Source of the DNA: Parahaliea mediterranea
Lineage (GTDB): Bacteria; Pseudomonadota; Gammaproteobacteria; Pseudomonadales; Halieaceae
DNA: 64,000 nt
Direction of reading: 5' to 3'
Assembly (NCBI RefSeq): GCF_017255185.1
Contig: NZ_JAFKCZ010000018.1
Coordinates: 1 to 64,000 of the forward strand
The notes under the pieces were generated by a model. The model did no database searches. It was not told where the DNA came from and saw only the letters and a list, made by a program, of their open reading frames with translations. Below are positions 45,301 to 53,689 of the stretch, in pieces (the first letter of the stretch is position 1; each line of letters starts with the position of its first letter). The translations under genes were made by a program, and so were the position numbers.

Positions 45301-45906
45301 TCACTTCCGGTTGGCGCGTTTATACGCTTCCTGATACGCCCGCCTTTGCTTGGTGATCTCGTAAAGTACGATTCCGGTGGTCGTGCCAAGATTCAAGCTC
45401 TCGATGATGCCGAACATGGGGATCGACACGCAAAACTCGCTGGCAGCCACCGCTTCATCGCTGATGCCCCGGGATTCATTGCCAAACCAAACAGCCAGTC
45501 GCGGCATGGTGTAGTCGGCCTCGTGGAGGATCTCGTTTCTCATGCCCTTGATATGGGGGGAAGTGACCACGGAGACAAACCTGTTTTTCTGCAGGTGCTT
45601 CAGGCACGCTTCGGTGGTGTCGAATCGTTTCACGAAGCTCCATTTGACCGCGGAAACCGAGGTTTTTGACAGCGCCTTGCGCTCTCTCATTTCTTCCCAG
45701 TCGTCTGGAAGAGATTTCCCGCTGTCTACAATATAGGTTTTCTCAACGCCCAGGGCGTTTACATTGCGTATCACCGTGCCAATATTCTTGATGTTTTTGG
45801 GGTTCTCCAGAACCGCAATCAGATTCTTGCAACGATACGGCTTGATTTCATCCGCGCGCTGACGCAGCGGGCTTTTACTGGCCTTCTCCGGGTGTTTATT
45901 CATCAT
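45301..45906 (-). CDS. TrmH/SpoU-family RNA methyltransferase
   Basis: This 201-residue SPOUT methyltransferase has the three SpoU motifs: LENPKNIKNIGTVIRNVNALG near residue 35, AVWFGNESRGIS near 140 and IPMFGIIESLNLGTTTGIVL near 165, which form the knotted SAM site. Members 2'-O-methylate tRNA or rRNA; the target here is not fixed. The gene is somewhat AT-richer than its neighbours. Two ATGs in tandem (45906 and 45903) can both serve as start. Confidence 0.88.
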   Translation of the reverse strand: MMNKHPEKASKSPLRQRADEIKPYRCKNLIAVLENPKNIKNIGTVIRNVNALGVEKTYIVDSGKSLPDDWEEMRERKALSKTSVSAVKWSFVKRFDTTEACLKHLQKNRFVSVVTSPHIKGMRNEILHEADYTMPRLAVWFGNESRGISDEAVAASEFCVSIPMFGIIESLNLGTTTGIVLYEITKQRRAYQEAYKRANRK

Positions 45907-46161
45907 ATACTTTGCCCTTGGCTTCGGGGGTGTCCGGTCAAGCGTATGACGTTTTTGCCAAAGCCCAATAACGACCTGAACGGTTGCGCCGCATACTTTT
46001 TGCTGCGCGGCCTGGGGGGTATGGCATCAGGAGTTCACTTTATAGCGGCGGGGCAAATCTGCCAACCGCGCTCAGCGCTGGGGGCCCGGGTTTACTGGAA
46101 CACGGCCAGCCTCAGGCCTGCGTAGAACAGTCTTGTCGGTCTGGTTGTTGATTGTGAGGGC
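45907..46161. other. Intergenic region with a possible OMP 3' remnant
   Basis: No intact gene is present. On the minus strand near 46130-46096 a short frame reads FYAGLRLAVFQ and stops, like the last strand of an outer-membrane barrel. It lies just past the terminator of the TonB receptor gene and may be a relic of a duplicated receptor end. Confidence 0.3.
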
Positions 46162-46197
46162 AAAAAAAAGGAGCACTCCAGGGGTAGAGCGCTCCTT
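46162..46197 (-). terminator. Intrinsic terminator of the TonB receptor gene
   Basis: On the minus strand, AAGGAGCGCTC pairs with GAGTGCTCCTT across a short loop and is followed by a run of eight Ts. It lies 55 bp after the receptor stop codon. Confidence 0.85.
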
Positions 46198-46251
46198 GTA
46201 AGTGTGGGGCCTCGGGCGCTTTGGCGCACCCCGAAGCCCCCGAGGGTTTGC

Positions 46252-48717
46252 CTAGAACTCGTACCGCAGCCGCGCGTAGTAGAAACCACCACTGAGTCCG
46301 AATACGGAGTGGTTGTCGTACGGGGTGCCGCGGTCGACAAAGGCCTGGCGGCGCGGCGGCGGATACTTGTTGTCCAGGTTCCGGGCGCCGACAGAGATGG
46401 AGACCTGATCAAAGCCGCGGTAGGTTACCTCCGCATCGAAGATGAATTCACCATCACGTGTTTTGATGTAGTCGCGGTCAACACGGGTCCACTCGCCGTA
46501 GTATGTCGCGCGGCCCATCAGGTCGAAATCGCCGATGTGGTGCGTAACCGTGAAGTTGCCGCGCCAGCTGGGAATCCCCTCTTCGAACTCCAGCACCTTG
46601 TCGTCGGTGAACACACCCTCGGGGTCGCTACGCAGGATTTGCTCGTTGTAGCTGACCGCCAGGCTGTAGTCGGTGGACTGGCTGCTGTTTTCGTAGTCGG
46701 AAAAGTAGGTTGCCACCAGGTCGGCGCCGCGCACGCGGGTATCCAGCTGGTTCTGGAAGAAGCGCACGCTGCGCACGCTGATGCCGTTGGGATAGCCAAT
46801 GGCGGCCAGCTGGGCGCGCTGTTCCGCGGTGGTATCGATCTGGTCGGAGAGCAGGAGGCGGTCGTCCACGTCGATCTGGTAGAAGTCCAGGGTAGCGGTG
46901 AACCGCTCCAGGGTCAGTACCAGGCCGGCGGAGATGCTGTCCGAGGTTTCCGCTTCCAGCGCGTTGGAGTTAAAGATGGATGCGGCATCCGAACCGGGCA
47001 CCAGTACCGCGTCGAGGATGAAGTCACCGTTGGCCGCCAGCTGGGAGGTTTGCGAGGTGCCGAACAACTGCCCGGCCGCGGGTGCGCGGAAGCCGCTGGT
47101 CATGGCGCCGCGAATGGCGAAGTTTTCGTTGAAGTCGAAGCGTGTCGCCAGCTTGTGGCTCAGGTTGTCGCCGAAGGCCTCGTAGTCTTCGTAGCGGACC
47201 GCGGCCGAGGCTGTCCACTGCTCGGTGAAGTCGACTTCGGCTTCAATGTAGCCGGCATAGCTGCTGGCGGAGAAGTCGCCGGCAGTGTCCGGGCTATAAC
47301 CCTGGAAGCCGTTGGCGCCCACAGGGAGGTCAATGAGCGCGCCCGCCTGGTAGGAGTCGCGGTCACCGGCGCTGATGGTGTACTGCTCGTCGCGGTGGTT
47401 GAAACCGCCGAACAGGAACAGGTCGCTGGCAAATGCATCGACCGGGATCGACTTGAATACCTCGAGGCTCAGCTCGTACTCGCGCTGTGCCAGCGCGCCG
47501 GGCTTGAAGCTGGTCGGAGACTCAGCGCCCATAGACGCATTGATGGTATTCCACAGGCTGTATTCGATCTCGTTGCGGCCCCAGCGGAATGAGGCATCCC
47601 ATCCAAAGAGTTCGTTCTCTTCCTGGCGCACGCCGACGATGGTGCTGAAGTCGTCCTGGTCACCGCCAAACTGCGGGATGTAGCCGCCCGGGTACAGTTC
47701 GGTCAGGTCGAAGGTCGAGGGGTGTGCCGGGGTGTTGTCAAACAGGCTGTCGGCGAAGGTGGAGTGTGCGCCCAGGCCGCCGGCGTCCTGCGATTGACGA
47801 TAGGAAAAGCCGACCTCGCTTTCGGACTTCAGATAGTTACCGAAAAGGTAGGCTTGGCGGCCGCCACCCAGGTCCAGGCCCGCGTTCCACGCGGTTTTCA
47901 CCGCCTTGTATTCGGGGTCGCCCGTTCCCCCCGCGTCGGAGGGCACGCCGGGCACGCCCATTTCACGCAGGCCCTGTGCGCCGAGGTGGGTGCCAACGCG
48001 GATGGATTCGGCCTGGTCGATCACCTGGGCGCTCAGGTTCAGGAAGCCGTCATCGGTCAGGGCGAGGCCAATGTTGCCCTGCACGTCGATGGTTTCGCCG
48101 CCGCCGTCGAAGTATTCGCCGGTCTCGACAGTGACCGAGCCGCCTTCACTGGCGTCTTTCAGCGACAGGTTAATTACCCCGGCAATGGCGTCCGAGCCGT
48201 ACTGGGCGGATGCGCCATCGCGCAATACCTGAATGGACTTGAAGGCGATAGGGGGCAGGATATTGAAATCCTGGCCCTGGGAGCCTGAGGTGGTTGCGTG
48301 CCCGGTGCCGATCTGTACCGTGGCGGAGCGGTGGCGGCGCTTGCCGTTGAGCAGCAACAGCACGTGATCCGCGGGAGAGCTGCGCAGGGTGGCCGGGCGA
48401 ACAAAGGAGGAGCCGTCGTTCAGCGGCAGGCGTCGGACGTTGAATGCCGGCACCAGTGTCCGCAGTGAATCATTGAGGTCGGAATAGCCGGTGCTGCCAA
48501 TCGCGTCGGGCTGAATCACGTCAACCGGGACCACGCTCTGGGTATCGGTGCGCCCAGCGCGGCGGGTGCCGAGTACGAACACCTCTTCCACGGTATCGGT
48601 ATTGCTGGATGTGGCCCCGGAGATTTCCTTCACCGGGTCCTGTGCCTGGGCTAGCGCGGACGAGCCCGCCATGGCCATCGTCGCATAGGCGATCGGCGTT
48701 AATAGCATCTTCATCAT
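46252..48717 (-). CDS. TonB-dependent outer-membrane receptor of the catabolic cluster
   Basis: This 821-residue TonB receptor has a signal peptide at residues 1-24 (ending SSALAQ), a TonB box-like EEVFVLGTRR near 45, and a plug domain with LLLLNGKRRHRSA and VLRDGASAQYGSDAIAGVIN. The large barrel ends in Phe (YYARLRYEF), as required for BAM insertion. The plug has the style of receptors for organic substrates (peptides, sugars) rather than siderophores. GAGGA stands about six bases before the ATG. Upstream, 48781-48797 carries the shared operator-like motif. It probably imports the cluster's substrate. Confidence 0.9.
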   Translation of the reverse strand: MMKMLLTPIAYATMAMAGSSALAQAQDPVKEISGATSSNTDTVEEVFVLGTRRAGRTDTQSVVPVDVIQPDAIGSTGYSDLNDSLRTLVPAFNVRRLPLNDGSSFVRPATLRSSPADHVLLLLNGKRRHRSATVQIGTGHATTSGSQGQDFNILPPIAFKSIQVLRDGASAQYGSDAIAGVINLSLKDASEGGSVTVETGEYFDGGGETIDVQGNIGLALTDDGFLNLSAQVIDQAESIRVGTHLGAQGLREMGVPGVPSDAGGTGDPEYKAVKTAWNAGLDLGGGRQAYLFGNYLKSESEVGFSYRQSQDAGGLGAHSTFADSLFDNTPAHPSTFDLTELYPGGYIPQFGGDQDDFSTIVGVRQEENELFGWDASFRWGRNEIEYSLWNTINASMGAESPTSFKPGALAQREYELSLEVFKSIPVDAFASDLFLFGGFNHRDEQYTISAGDRDSYQAGALIDLPVGANGFQGYSPDTAGDFSASSYAGYIEAEVDFTEQWTASAAVRYEDYEAFGDNLSHKLATRFDFNENFAIRGAMTSGFRAPAAGQLFGTSQTSQLAANGDFILDAVLVPGSDAASIFNSNALEAETSDSISAGLVLTLERFTATLDFYQIDVDDRLLLSDQIDTTAEQRAQLAAIGYPNGISVRSVRFFQNQLDTRVRGADLVATYFSDYENSSQSTDYSLAVSYNEQILRSDPEGVFTDDKVLEFEEGIPSWRGNFTVTHHIGDFDLMGRATYYGEWTRVDRDYIKTRDGEFIFDAEVTYRGFDQVSISVGARNLDNKYPPPRRQAFVDRGTPYDNHSVFGLSGGFYYARLRYEF

Positions 48718-48780
48718 TGTTTTCCTCTTATTGTCATCTCATAGCCAATACTGGCATAGATTTGAGTAAAGAACATTAAT

Positions 48781-48797
48781 ATTTCCTATAGTAAAGT
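48781..48797 (-). promoter_or_regulatory. Shared operator-like motif upstream of the TonB receptor
   Basis: On the minus strand, CTTTACTATAGGAAAT lies about 65 bp before the receptor start. TTTAC-TATA-GGAAA is an imperfect dyad. Near-identical sites precede the M19-like gene (52627-52642) and the TPR/decarboxylase operon (53583-53599). Confidence 0.55.
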
Positions 48798-48896
48798 TTG
48801 TTGCCGAAAACACAAGAGACACCACCCCCGATTGGTACAATTGCAGCCTTTGGGGGCGGTTATCCTGTTTTCATTGGCGGGTCATGGGCTGGCGGG

Positions 48897-49826
48897 TCAC
48901 AGCTCGCCGGCGGCGAGGTCTGCCTCGGCTGCGATGTAGCCAAAGGCGGCCCATTGCGGCCCGTCCAGCAGTCCTTGCATGATCTCCCGGGCTTTGCCGG
49001 GCTTGCCGTTGTACAGGTGCCAGTTGGCAACGCCGTACACCAGGCCGGCGTTGCCGGAGCCGCTGGTGTCCTCCGGCAAGACGCTCTCGAGGGGAATTTC
49101 ACCCTTATAGAACAGGCAGGCGCGGTGATAGGCGAAGTTCTCAATGATGTTCATGTCGGCATGAATGCCGTCGAGCAGGGCCTCGGCTTCCTGATCGCGG
49201 CCCATGCGCCGCAGTATCATGTACAGCCAGTGAGTCGAGGCGACGATGCCGTCATCGTTGTCGGTCTTGCCAAGGTCGTCGGCGAAAATGCGCCGGGCGG
49301 TTTCCCAATCCTGTTTCAGGTAATACGCCAGGCCCAGGTGGTAGCGAATATTGCCCTGGGTGGTGGTTAGCGGAATGTTCTTGGCGTTGGGCATGCCGTC
49401 CGGCTCTACCTGGTCTTCCTGGCCAACCATCAGCCGCGCGGCCTTTGAGAGATCCTCAATGGCCTTGTCGAACTGGCGGGTGGAAATGTAGCGGTGGCCG
49501 CGATGGCGCAGGATTCTAATGTCCCGCGGATGTTTTTCCACGCCTTCGGAAAAGATCTCGATGGCCTCCTGGTAATGGCCCAGGTACGCCGCCCTGCGCC
49601 CGTACCAGATCAGTTTGTCCGGATCGTTGGGGGCCGCTTCGTAGGCCTGTTTCGCGGCGTCGTACTTACCCAGTGCCGCGGCTGTCGGAGTGCCGGCATA
49701 CAGTTCCTTGCCGAGCAGTGACACGGCCTGGGGGAGGTTTTCTTCGGACGAGCCGGCATTGCCGGGCGCGGCGCTGGTGAAAAAGATCGCGGCGGAGGCG
49801 CAGCACAGCAGGGTTCTCAAGTTCAT
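48897..49826 (-). CDS. Exported TPR protein (paralogue A)
   Basis: This 309-residue exported protein has a signal peptide at residues 1-25 (ending PGNA) and several TPRs, e.g. IWYGRRAAYLGHYQEAIEIFSEG and YHLGLAYYLKQDWETARRIF. It is clearly paralogous to the protein at 53690-54658: both share I/L-W-x-GRRxxYLGxYxEA and EPxGxPNA. It follows the aldehyde dehydrogenase gene by 60 bp. The ATG at 49826 has AGAGGAAA upstream and gives a good signal peptide. The role is unknown; probably a periplasmic or outer-membrane accessory to the receptor. Confidence 0.8.
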   Translation of the reverse strand: MNLRTLLCCASAAIFFTSAAPGNAGSSEENLPQAVSLLGKELYAGTPTAAALGKYDAAKQAYEAAPNDPDKLIWYGRRAAYLGHYQEAIEIFSEGVEKHPRDIRILRHRGHRYISTRQFDKAIEDLSKAARLMVGQEDQVEPDGMPNAKNIPLTTTQGNIRYHLGLAYYLKQDWETARRIFADDLGKTDNDDGIVASTHWLYMILRRMGRDQEAEALLDGIHADMNIIENFAYHRACLFYKGEIPLESVLPEDTSGSGNAGLVYGVANWHLYNGKPGKAREIMQGLLDGPQWAAFGYIAAEADLAAGEL

Positions 49827-49885
49827 ACAGTTTCCTCTTTTGCTATTTATTGGTGAGCGGGCATGTCGCCAGCCCGCTGTCGTGG

Positions 49886-51427
49886 TCACACATCAAACTC
49901 AACGCCTTGCGCCAGGGGCAGGCTTGAGGAGTAGTTCACCGTATTTGTGGCGCGGCGCATGAAGGCCTTCCAGGTGTCGGAGCCCGCGGCCCTGCCGCCG
50001 CCGGTGGCCTTTTCACCGCCGAAGGCGCCGCCAATTTCCGCGCCGCTGGTGCCGATGTTGACGTTGGCAATGCCGCAGTCACTGCCGCTGGCGGACAGGA
50101 AGTACTCGGCCTCGCGCATATCGGTGGTGAATATCGCGGAAGACAGGCCCTGTGATACGCCGTTTTGCAGCGCTATGGCCTCGTCGATAGTGGCGTACTT
50201 CATCACGTACAGAATCGGGGCGAAGGTTTCCTGTTCAACGATGTCGCTCTGCGCGGGCATGCTTACTATCGCTGGATTGACGTAGAAGGCGTCGGGGTAC
50301 TGGTCCTCAAGCACGCGCTCGCCCCCGAACACGCTGCCTCCTTCCGCGCTGGCCTGTTGCAGCGCGGATGCCATCTGCTGGTGGGCGCGTTCATCGATGA
50401 GCGGCCCGACATGCACGTCGGGGTCGTCGGGGCGTCCCACCCGCAGTTGCGCGTAAACCGTCTTCAGTCGCGCCACGAATTCATCGGCGATGGACTCGTG
50501 CACGATCAGGCGGCGAAGACTGGTGCAGCGTTGCCCGGCCGTGCCCACCGCGGCGAAGGCGACACCGCGGATCGCCAGGTCCAGGTCGGCTTTATCGGAA
50601 ACGATGGCGGCATTGTTGCCCCCCAGCTCCAGGGTTGAACGTCCCAGGCGCGCGCCGACACGCGCCGCGACATCGCGGCCCATGGTGGTGCTGCCCGTCG
50701 CGCTCACCAGCGGAATGCGCGTGTCGGAAGCCAGTTGCCGGCCGAGTTCGGCCCCGCCCAAAACCACCTGGGCCAGCTTGGCGGGTGCGCTGTCGCAGGC
50801 CGCGATGGCCTGATCCATCAAGCCACTCAGGGCGATGGCGGTCAGCGGGGATTTCTCGGAGGGCTTCCAGATAACGCTGTCGCCGCAAACCAGGGCGATC
50901 ATTGCCCCCCATGACCACACCGCCGCGGGGAAGTTAAACGCGGTGATCTGCCCGAAAATACCCAGTGGGTGCCAGGTTTCGGCCATGCGGTGTTCCGGCC
51001 GCTCGGTGGCGATGGTCAGCCCGTAGAGCTGGCGGGAGAGTCCAATCGCGAAATCGCAAATATCGATGACCTCCTGAATCTCGCCAAGGGCCTCGGTTTC
51101 GGTCTTGCCGCAATCCAGTGTCACGACCGCGGCCAGTGCCGCTTTATGGCGGCGCACCAGCTCGGCGAAGGTGTAGACAAGCTTGCCGCGCTCCGGAGCG
51201 GGAACCGTGCGCCAGCGTAGAAACGCCTGCTGGGCGTCGTCGATCGCCCTGTTCAAGCCCGCTTCGTCCGTCAGGCCCAGTTCACACAGCTTCTCGCCAT
51301 CGATCGGGGAGTGTTTGCCCAGGTCGGTCCCTTTGAAGCGCTCTAGAGGCACGTTGATGCGTGAGAAAATTGTCTGCACATCCTCGCGAGGGAAGACGCT
51401 ATTGTTGCGCGAGGCCTTGGTAGCCAT
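49886..51427 (-). CDS. ALDH7/AmaB-type aldehyde dehydrogenase
   Basis: This 513-residue NAD-dependent aldehyde dehydrogenase belongs to the ALDH7 group, which oxidises aminoadipate semialdehyde/piperideine-6-carboxylate (AmaB) and related aldehydes. The catalytic Glu is in STLELGGNNAAIV near residue 270 and the Cys in GTAGQRCTSLRRL near 304. The family-specific tail GTSGAEIGGAFGGEK and GGGRAAGSDTWKAFMRRAT is present. The ATG at 51427 is used. In this cluster it could oxidise an aldehyde derived from the decarboxylase product, but the true substrate is open. Confidence 0.9.
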   Translation of the reverse strand: MATKASRNNSVFPREDVQTIFSRINVPLERFKGTDLGKHSPIDGEKLCELGLTDEAGLNRAIDDAQQAFLRWRTVPAPERGKLVYTFAELVRRHKAALAAVVTLDCGKTETEALGEIQEVIDICDFAIGLSRQLYGLTIATERPEHRMAETWHPLGIFGQITAFNFPAAVWSWGAMIALVCGDSVIWKPSEKSPLTAIALSGLMDQAIAACDSAPAKLAQVVLGGAELGRQLASDTRIPLVSATGSTTMGRDVAARVGARLGRSTLELGGNNAAIVSDKADLDLAIRGVAFAAVGTAGQRCTSLRRLIVHESIADEFVARLKTVYAQLRVGRPDDPDVHVGPLIDERAHQQMASALQQASAEGGSVFGGERVLEDQYPDAFYVNPAIVSMPAQSDIVEQETFAPILYVMKYATIDEAIALQNGVSQGLSSAIFTTDMREAEYFLSASGSDCGIANVNIGTSGAEIGGAFGGEKATGGGRAAGSDTWKAFMRRATNTVNYSSSLPLAQGVEFDV

Positions 51428-51528
51428 GAATAAAGGTGCTCCGTCTGCTAAAGAAAACAAAAACCGCGCGCCTGGCCCCCGTTCGGCAGGGCAAGGCGCA
51501 TCGGGGCAATGTTGAATCGGGAGGGATG

Positions 51529-52614
51529 TCAGCCAATCACGCCCTGGTAGAGGCGCTGCATATTGCCGCCCATGATCTTGTCAATATCCGCCGTGGCGTA
51601 CCTGCGCTTGCGAAGCCCGTCCCATATGACTTCCATGCGACGGGGACCGTTGAGTTGGTCGATGTACAGCGGCCATTTCTTGAGGTCGAAGTTCTCGCCT
51701 TCCTCCCGGGCCAGCTCGGCGAGGTACGCGTCGCTCATTTCGATGACGCGGTGGTCGCGATCGCTGCCGATGGCCACATGCTCGACGCCGGCGACATTCA
51801 CGGCGTGATCGATATGTTCGAAATAGGCCGGTAGGGCGGCATCCGGGCCGGCATCGGTGATGAAGGGCCGGATCTGGCATATACCCACGACCCCGTCCCT
51901 GTCCGCCAGGGCCTTCAATGCGGTGTCGCTGGTGTTGCGAACGTTGTCGTACACCGCCAGGCAGGCCGTATGGGAGATAACCACTGGCGCGCTGGAGACA
52001 TTGATGGCATCGAGCATGGTCGACTCATTGGCGTGCGAAAGGTCGATCAGCATGCCCAGGCGGTTCATTTCACCAATGAGTTCCCGGCCGAACCGGGTTA
52101 CCCCGGAGCCGCGGGTTTCCTTGCAGCCGGCGCCGGCCCAGTTCTGGTAGTTATAGGTCAGCTGGGCGCTGCGCGTGCCCAGCCTATAGAACTCATCCAC
52201 ACGCGACAGGTCGCGGCCGAACTGGGTGCTGTTCTGGAAAAGGTAGAACACGGCAATCCGGTTCTGGCCTCGCGCGCGTTCAATATCCGCGGCGGAGGTG
52301 GCCTTTACCAATAAATCGGGGTGCTCCGCCAGGAACCTGTCGTACTCGGCCACCGCGGCCTTGGCCTCGTTGTAGGCCTGTTGTTCATACACCTTGGGAT
52401 CGGTCAGTGTCACGGTGATGGCATTGAGGCCGCTGTCCCTGATGGCTTCAATCAGCGCGCGCGAGTAGTTAACCCGAATCTCGCCCATGGCATCAAACAC
52501 CAGGGCGTCCCGGGTGGAGCCCGACAGGGATTGCGCCAGGGCGGTACTGGACAGGGCCTGGGTCGCGAGCAGGGCGGCTGACGTGCCGGCAATGAAGTTT
52601 CTTCTATTTATCAT
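51529..52614 (-). CDS. Tat-exported M19 (renal dipeptidase-like) protein with altered metal site
   Basis: This 361-residue protein of the M19 membrane-dipeptidase fold has a twin-arginine signal (NRRNFIAGTSAALLA). Conserved ligands are the two His in LIDLSHANEST and VVISHTACL and the Asp in AIGSDRD. The usual H-x-D on strand 1 (as in DGHNDL) is replaced by DAMGEIRV, and the bridging Glu region reads FQNSTQFG. So the alpha-metal site is missing or altered, and classic dipeptidase activity is doubtful. It could be a one-metal hydrolase or a binding protein. The operator-like motif lies just upstream. Confidence 0.82.
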   Translation of the reverse strand: MINRRNFIAGTSAALLATQALSSTALAQSLSGSTRDALVFDAMGEIRVNYSRALIEAIRDSGLNAITVTLTDPKVYEQQAYNEAKAAVAEYDRFLAEHPDLLVKATSAADIERARGQNRIAVFYLFQNSTQFGRDLSRVDEFYRLGTRSAQLTYNYQNWAGAGCKETRGSGVTRFGRELIGEMNRLGMLIDLSHANESTMLDAINVSSAPVVISHTACLAVYDNVRNTSDTALKALADRDGVVGICQIRPFITDAGPDAALPAYFEHIDHAVNVAGVEHVAIGSDRDHRVIEMSDAYLAELAREEGENFDLKKWPLYIDQLNGPRRMEVIWDGLRKRRYATADIDKIMGGNMQRLYQGVIG

Positions 52615-52626
52615 AAGCGCCTCGTT

Positions 52627-52642
52627 ATTTCCTATCGTAAAA
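52627..52642 (-). promoter_or_regulatory. Shared operator-like motif upstream of the M19-like gene
   Basis: On the minus strand, TTTTACGATAGGAAAT lies 13-28 bp before the start codon. It matches the other two sites at TTTA-nn-ATAGGAAA. So close to the gene, it would overlap the transcription start. Confidence 0.55.
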
Positions 52643-52784
52643 CTCTAGCGCACTTCAGAAATTCAGACAAGCCCCCGCTTGGCGATCGGGCGCGGGGAGG
52701 CCCGTGCGCATGGAGCTACTGCGAAGGGGGTTCGGCGGTGGGTTGTTGCTGGCGAGGGGGGGAGGGTGGTGCCGCGAGCCGGGT

Positions 52785-53408
52785 TTAGCCGGTATTGATC
52801 CAAAGGACCCTGGCGTCTTCTTCGCTGGTGGAGATGCAGGCGTGGCGCATGGCGCTATCGAGGTAAATGCCGTCCCCCTCATTCAGGTCGGCGGGTTCAT
52901 AGCAGTCTGTGTAAAAGCGCACCGAGCCCTCGAGAACAAAGAGAAACTCCTCGCCGTCGTGGGCGCCCCACTCCTCGAAATCATCGAGCGAGCGGGCTTT
53001 CACGATGCTGACAAACGGCAGGATCTTCTTGTTGATGAGGTCGGAGGCAAGTACCAAATGGCTGTAGGCGGCGGTCTCGTAGGGGCGGCCGCCGCCCTTC
53101 CTGACCACGCTCCTGCGGGTTTGCTGTTGCGTGTTTTCCGAGGAGGAGAACAGCTCGGTAATGTCAATCGAGAACCCGGCCGCGAGCTTTTGCACCACAT
53201 CGAATGTCGGGGACATCCGGTCATTCTCGATTTTTGACAGGGTGGAAACGGCCAGGCCGGTGGCTTTGGCCAGGTCGCTCAAGGTCCAGTTCCGGGCGCG
53301 GCGCAGCGCCCTGACCTTCTGGTCGAGCTGGATTTTGGAGCGCGGAGTCCGTCGCTCGGGTTTGACCTGGTCGAAGACTTCGGCGTTGGTGAGAGTTGGT
53401 TTTCGCAT
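52785..53408 (-). CDS. XRE-cupin transcriptional regulator
   Basis: This 207-residue regulator has an XRE helix-turn-helix at residues about 28-85 (LSDLAKATGLAVSTLSKIEN) and a C-terminal cupin ligand-binding domain (WGAHDGEEFLFVLEGSVRF). This PuuR-like layout often controls catabolism of amines or amino acids. It is divergent from the TPR/decarboxylase operon, and candidate operators occur before three transcription units of the cluster. It is the evident local regulator; the ligand is unknown. Confidence 0.9.
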   Translation of the reverse strand: MRKPTLTNAEVFDQVKPERRTPRSKIQLDQKVRALRRARNWTLSDLAKATGLAVSTLSKIENDRMSPTFDVVQKLAAGFSIDITELFSSSENTQQQTRRSVVRKGGGRPYETAAYSHLVLASDLINKKILPFVSIVKARSLDDFEEWGAHDGEEFLFVLEGSVRFYTDCYEPADLNEGDGIYLDSAMRHACISTSEEDARVLWINTG

Positions 53409-53582
53409 TTGCTTAATTCTTTACCTAAAGTCAATCGAAATCAAGGCGGTAGCAGGGCGGTCCGCGCGCGGTCCACCCGCGGTATGGGACCGCGAAACGG
53501 CGGGATTATTCCTCTGAAAGGACCATATTATACCGCGTTGGGGGAAGCTGGCCGGCAAAAGTGCGAGAGAATTGGATGGAAT

Positions 53583-53599
53583 ATTTAATATAGGAAAAT
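53583..53599 (+). promoter_or_regulatory. Shared operator-like motif upstream of the TPR/decarboxylase operon
   Basis: ATTTAATATAGGAAAAT lies about 25-40 bp upstream of the -35 box of the plus-strand promoter and about 180 bp from the regulator's own start. It is the third match to TTTA-nn-ATAGGAAA. Confidence 0.5.
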
Positions 53600-53621
53600 A
53601 ATTTCTTATAAGGGCGTTTTG

Positions 53622-53651
53622 TTGACAGTACGCTTTCGCCAGGACTATTCT
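53622..53651 (+). promoter_or_regulatory. Sigma-70-type promoter of the TPR/decarboxylase operon
   Basis: A perfect TTGACA at 53622-53627 and TATTCT at 53646-53651 are separated by 18 bp, 38 bp before the start codon at 53690. The rest of the 281-bp divergent region holds only the operator-like motif. Confidence 0.65.
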
Positions 53652-53689
53652 GCGGCGGTGTCTCCCGGTTCGGCTAGCGATTTCGACCT

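Noticed and set aside
46096..46130. Remnant of an outer-membrane protein 3' end
   Set aside because: The match is only 11 residues (FYAGLRLAVFQ), too short to call a pseudogene.
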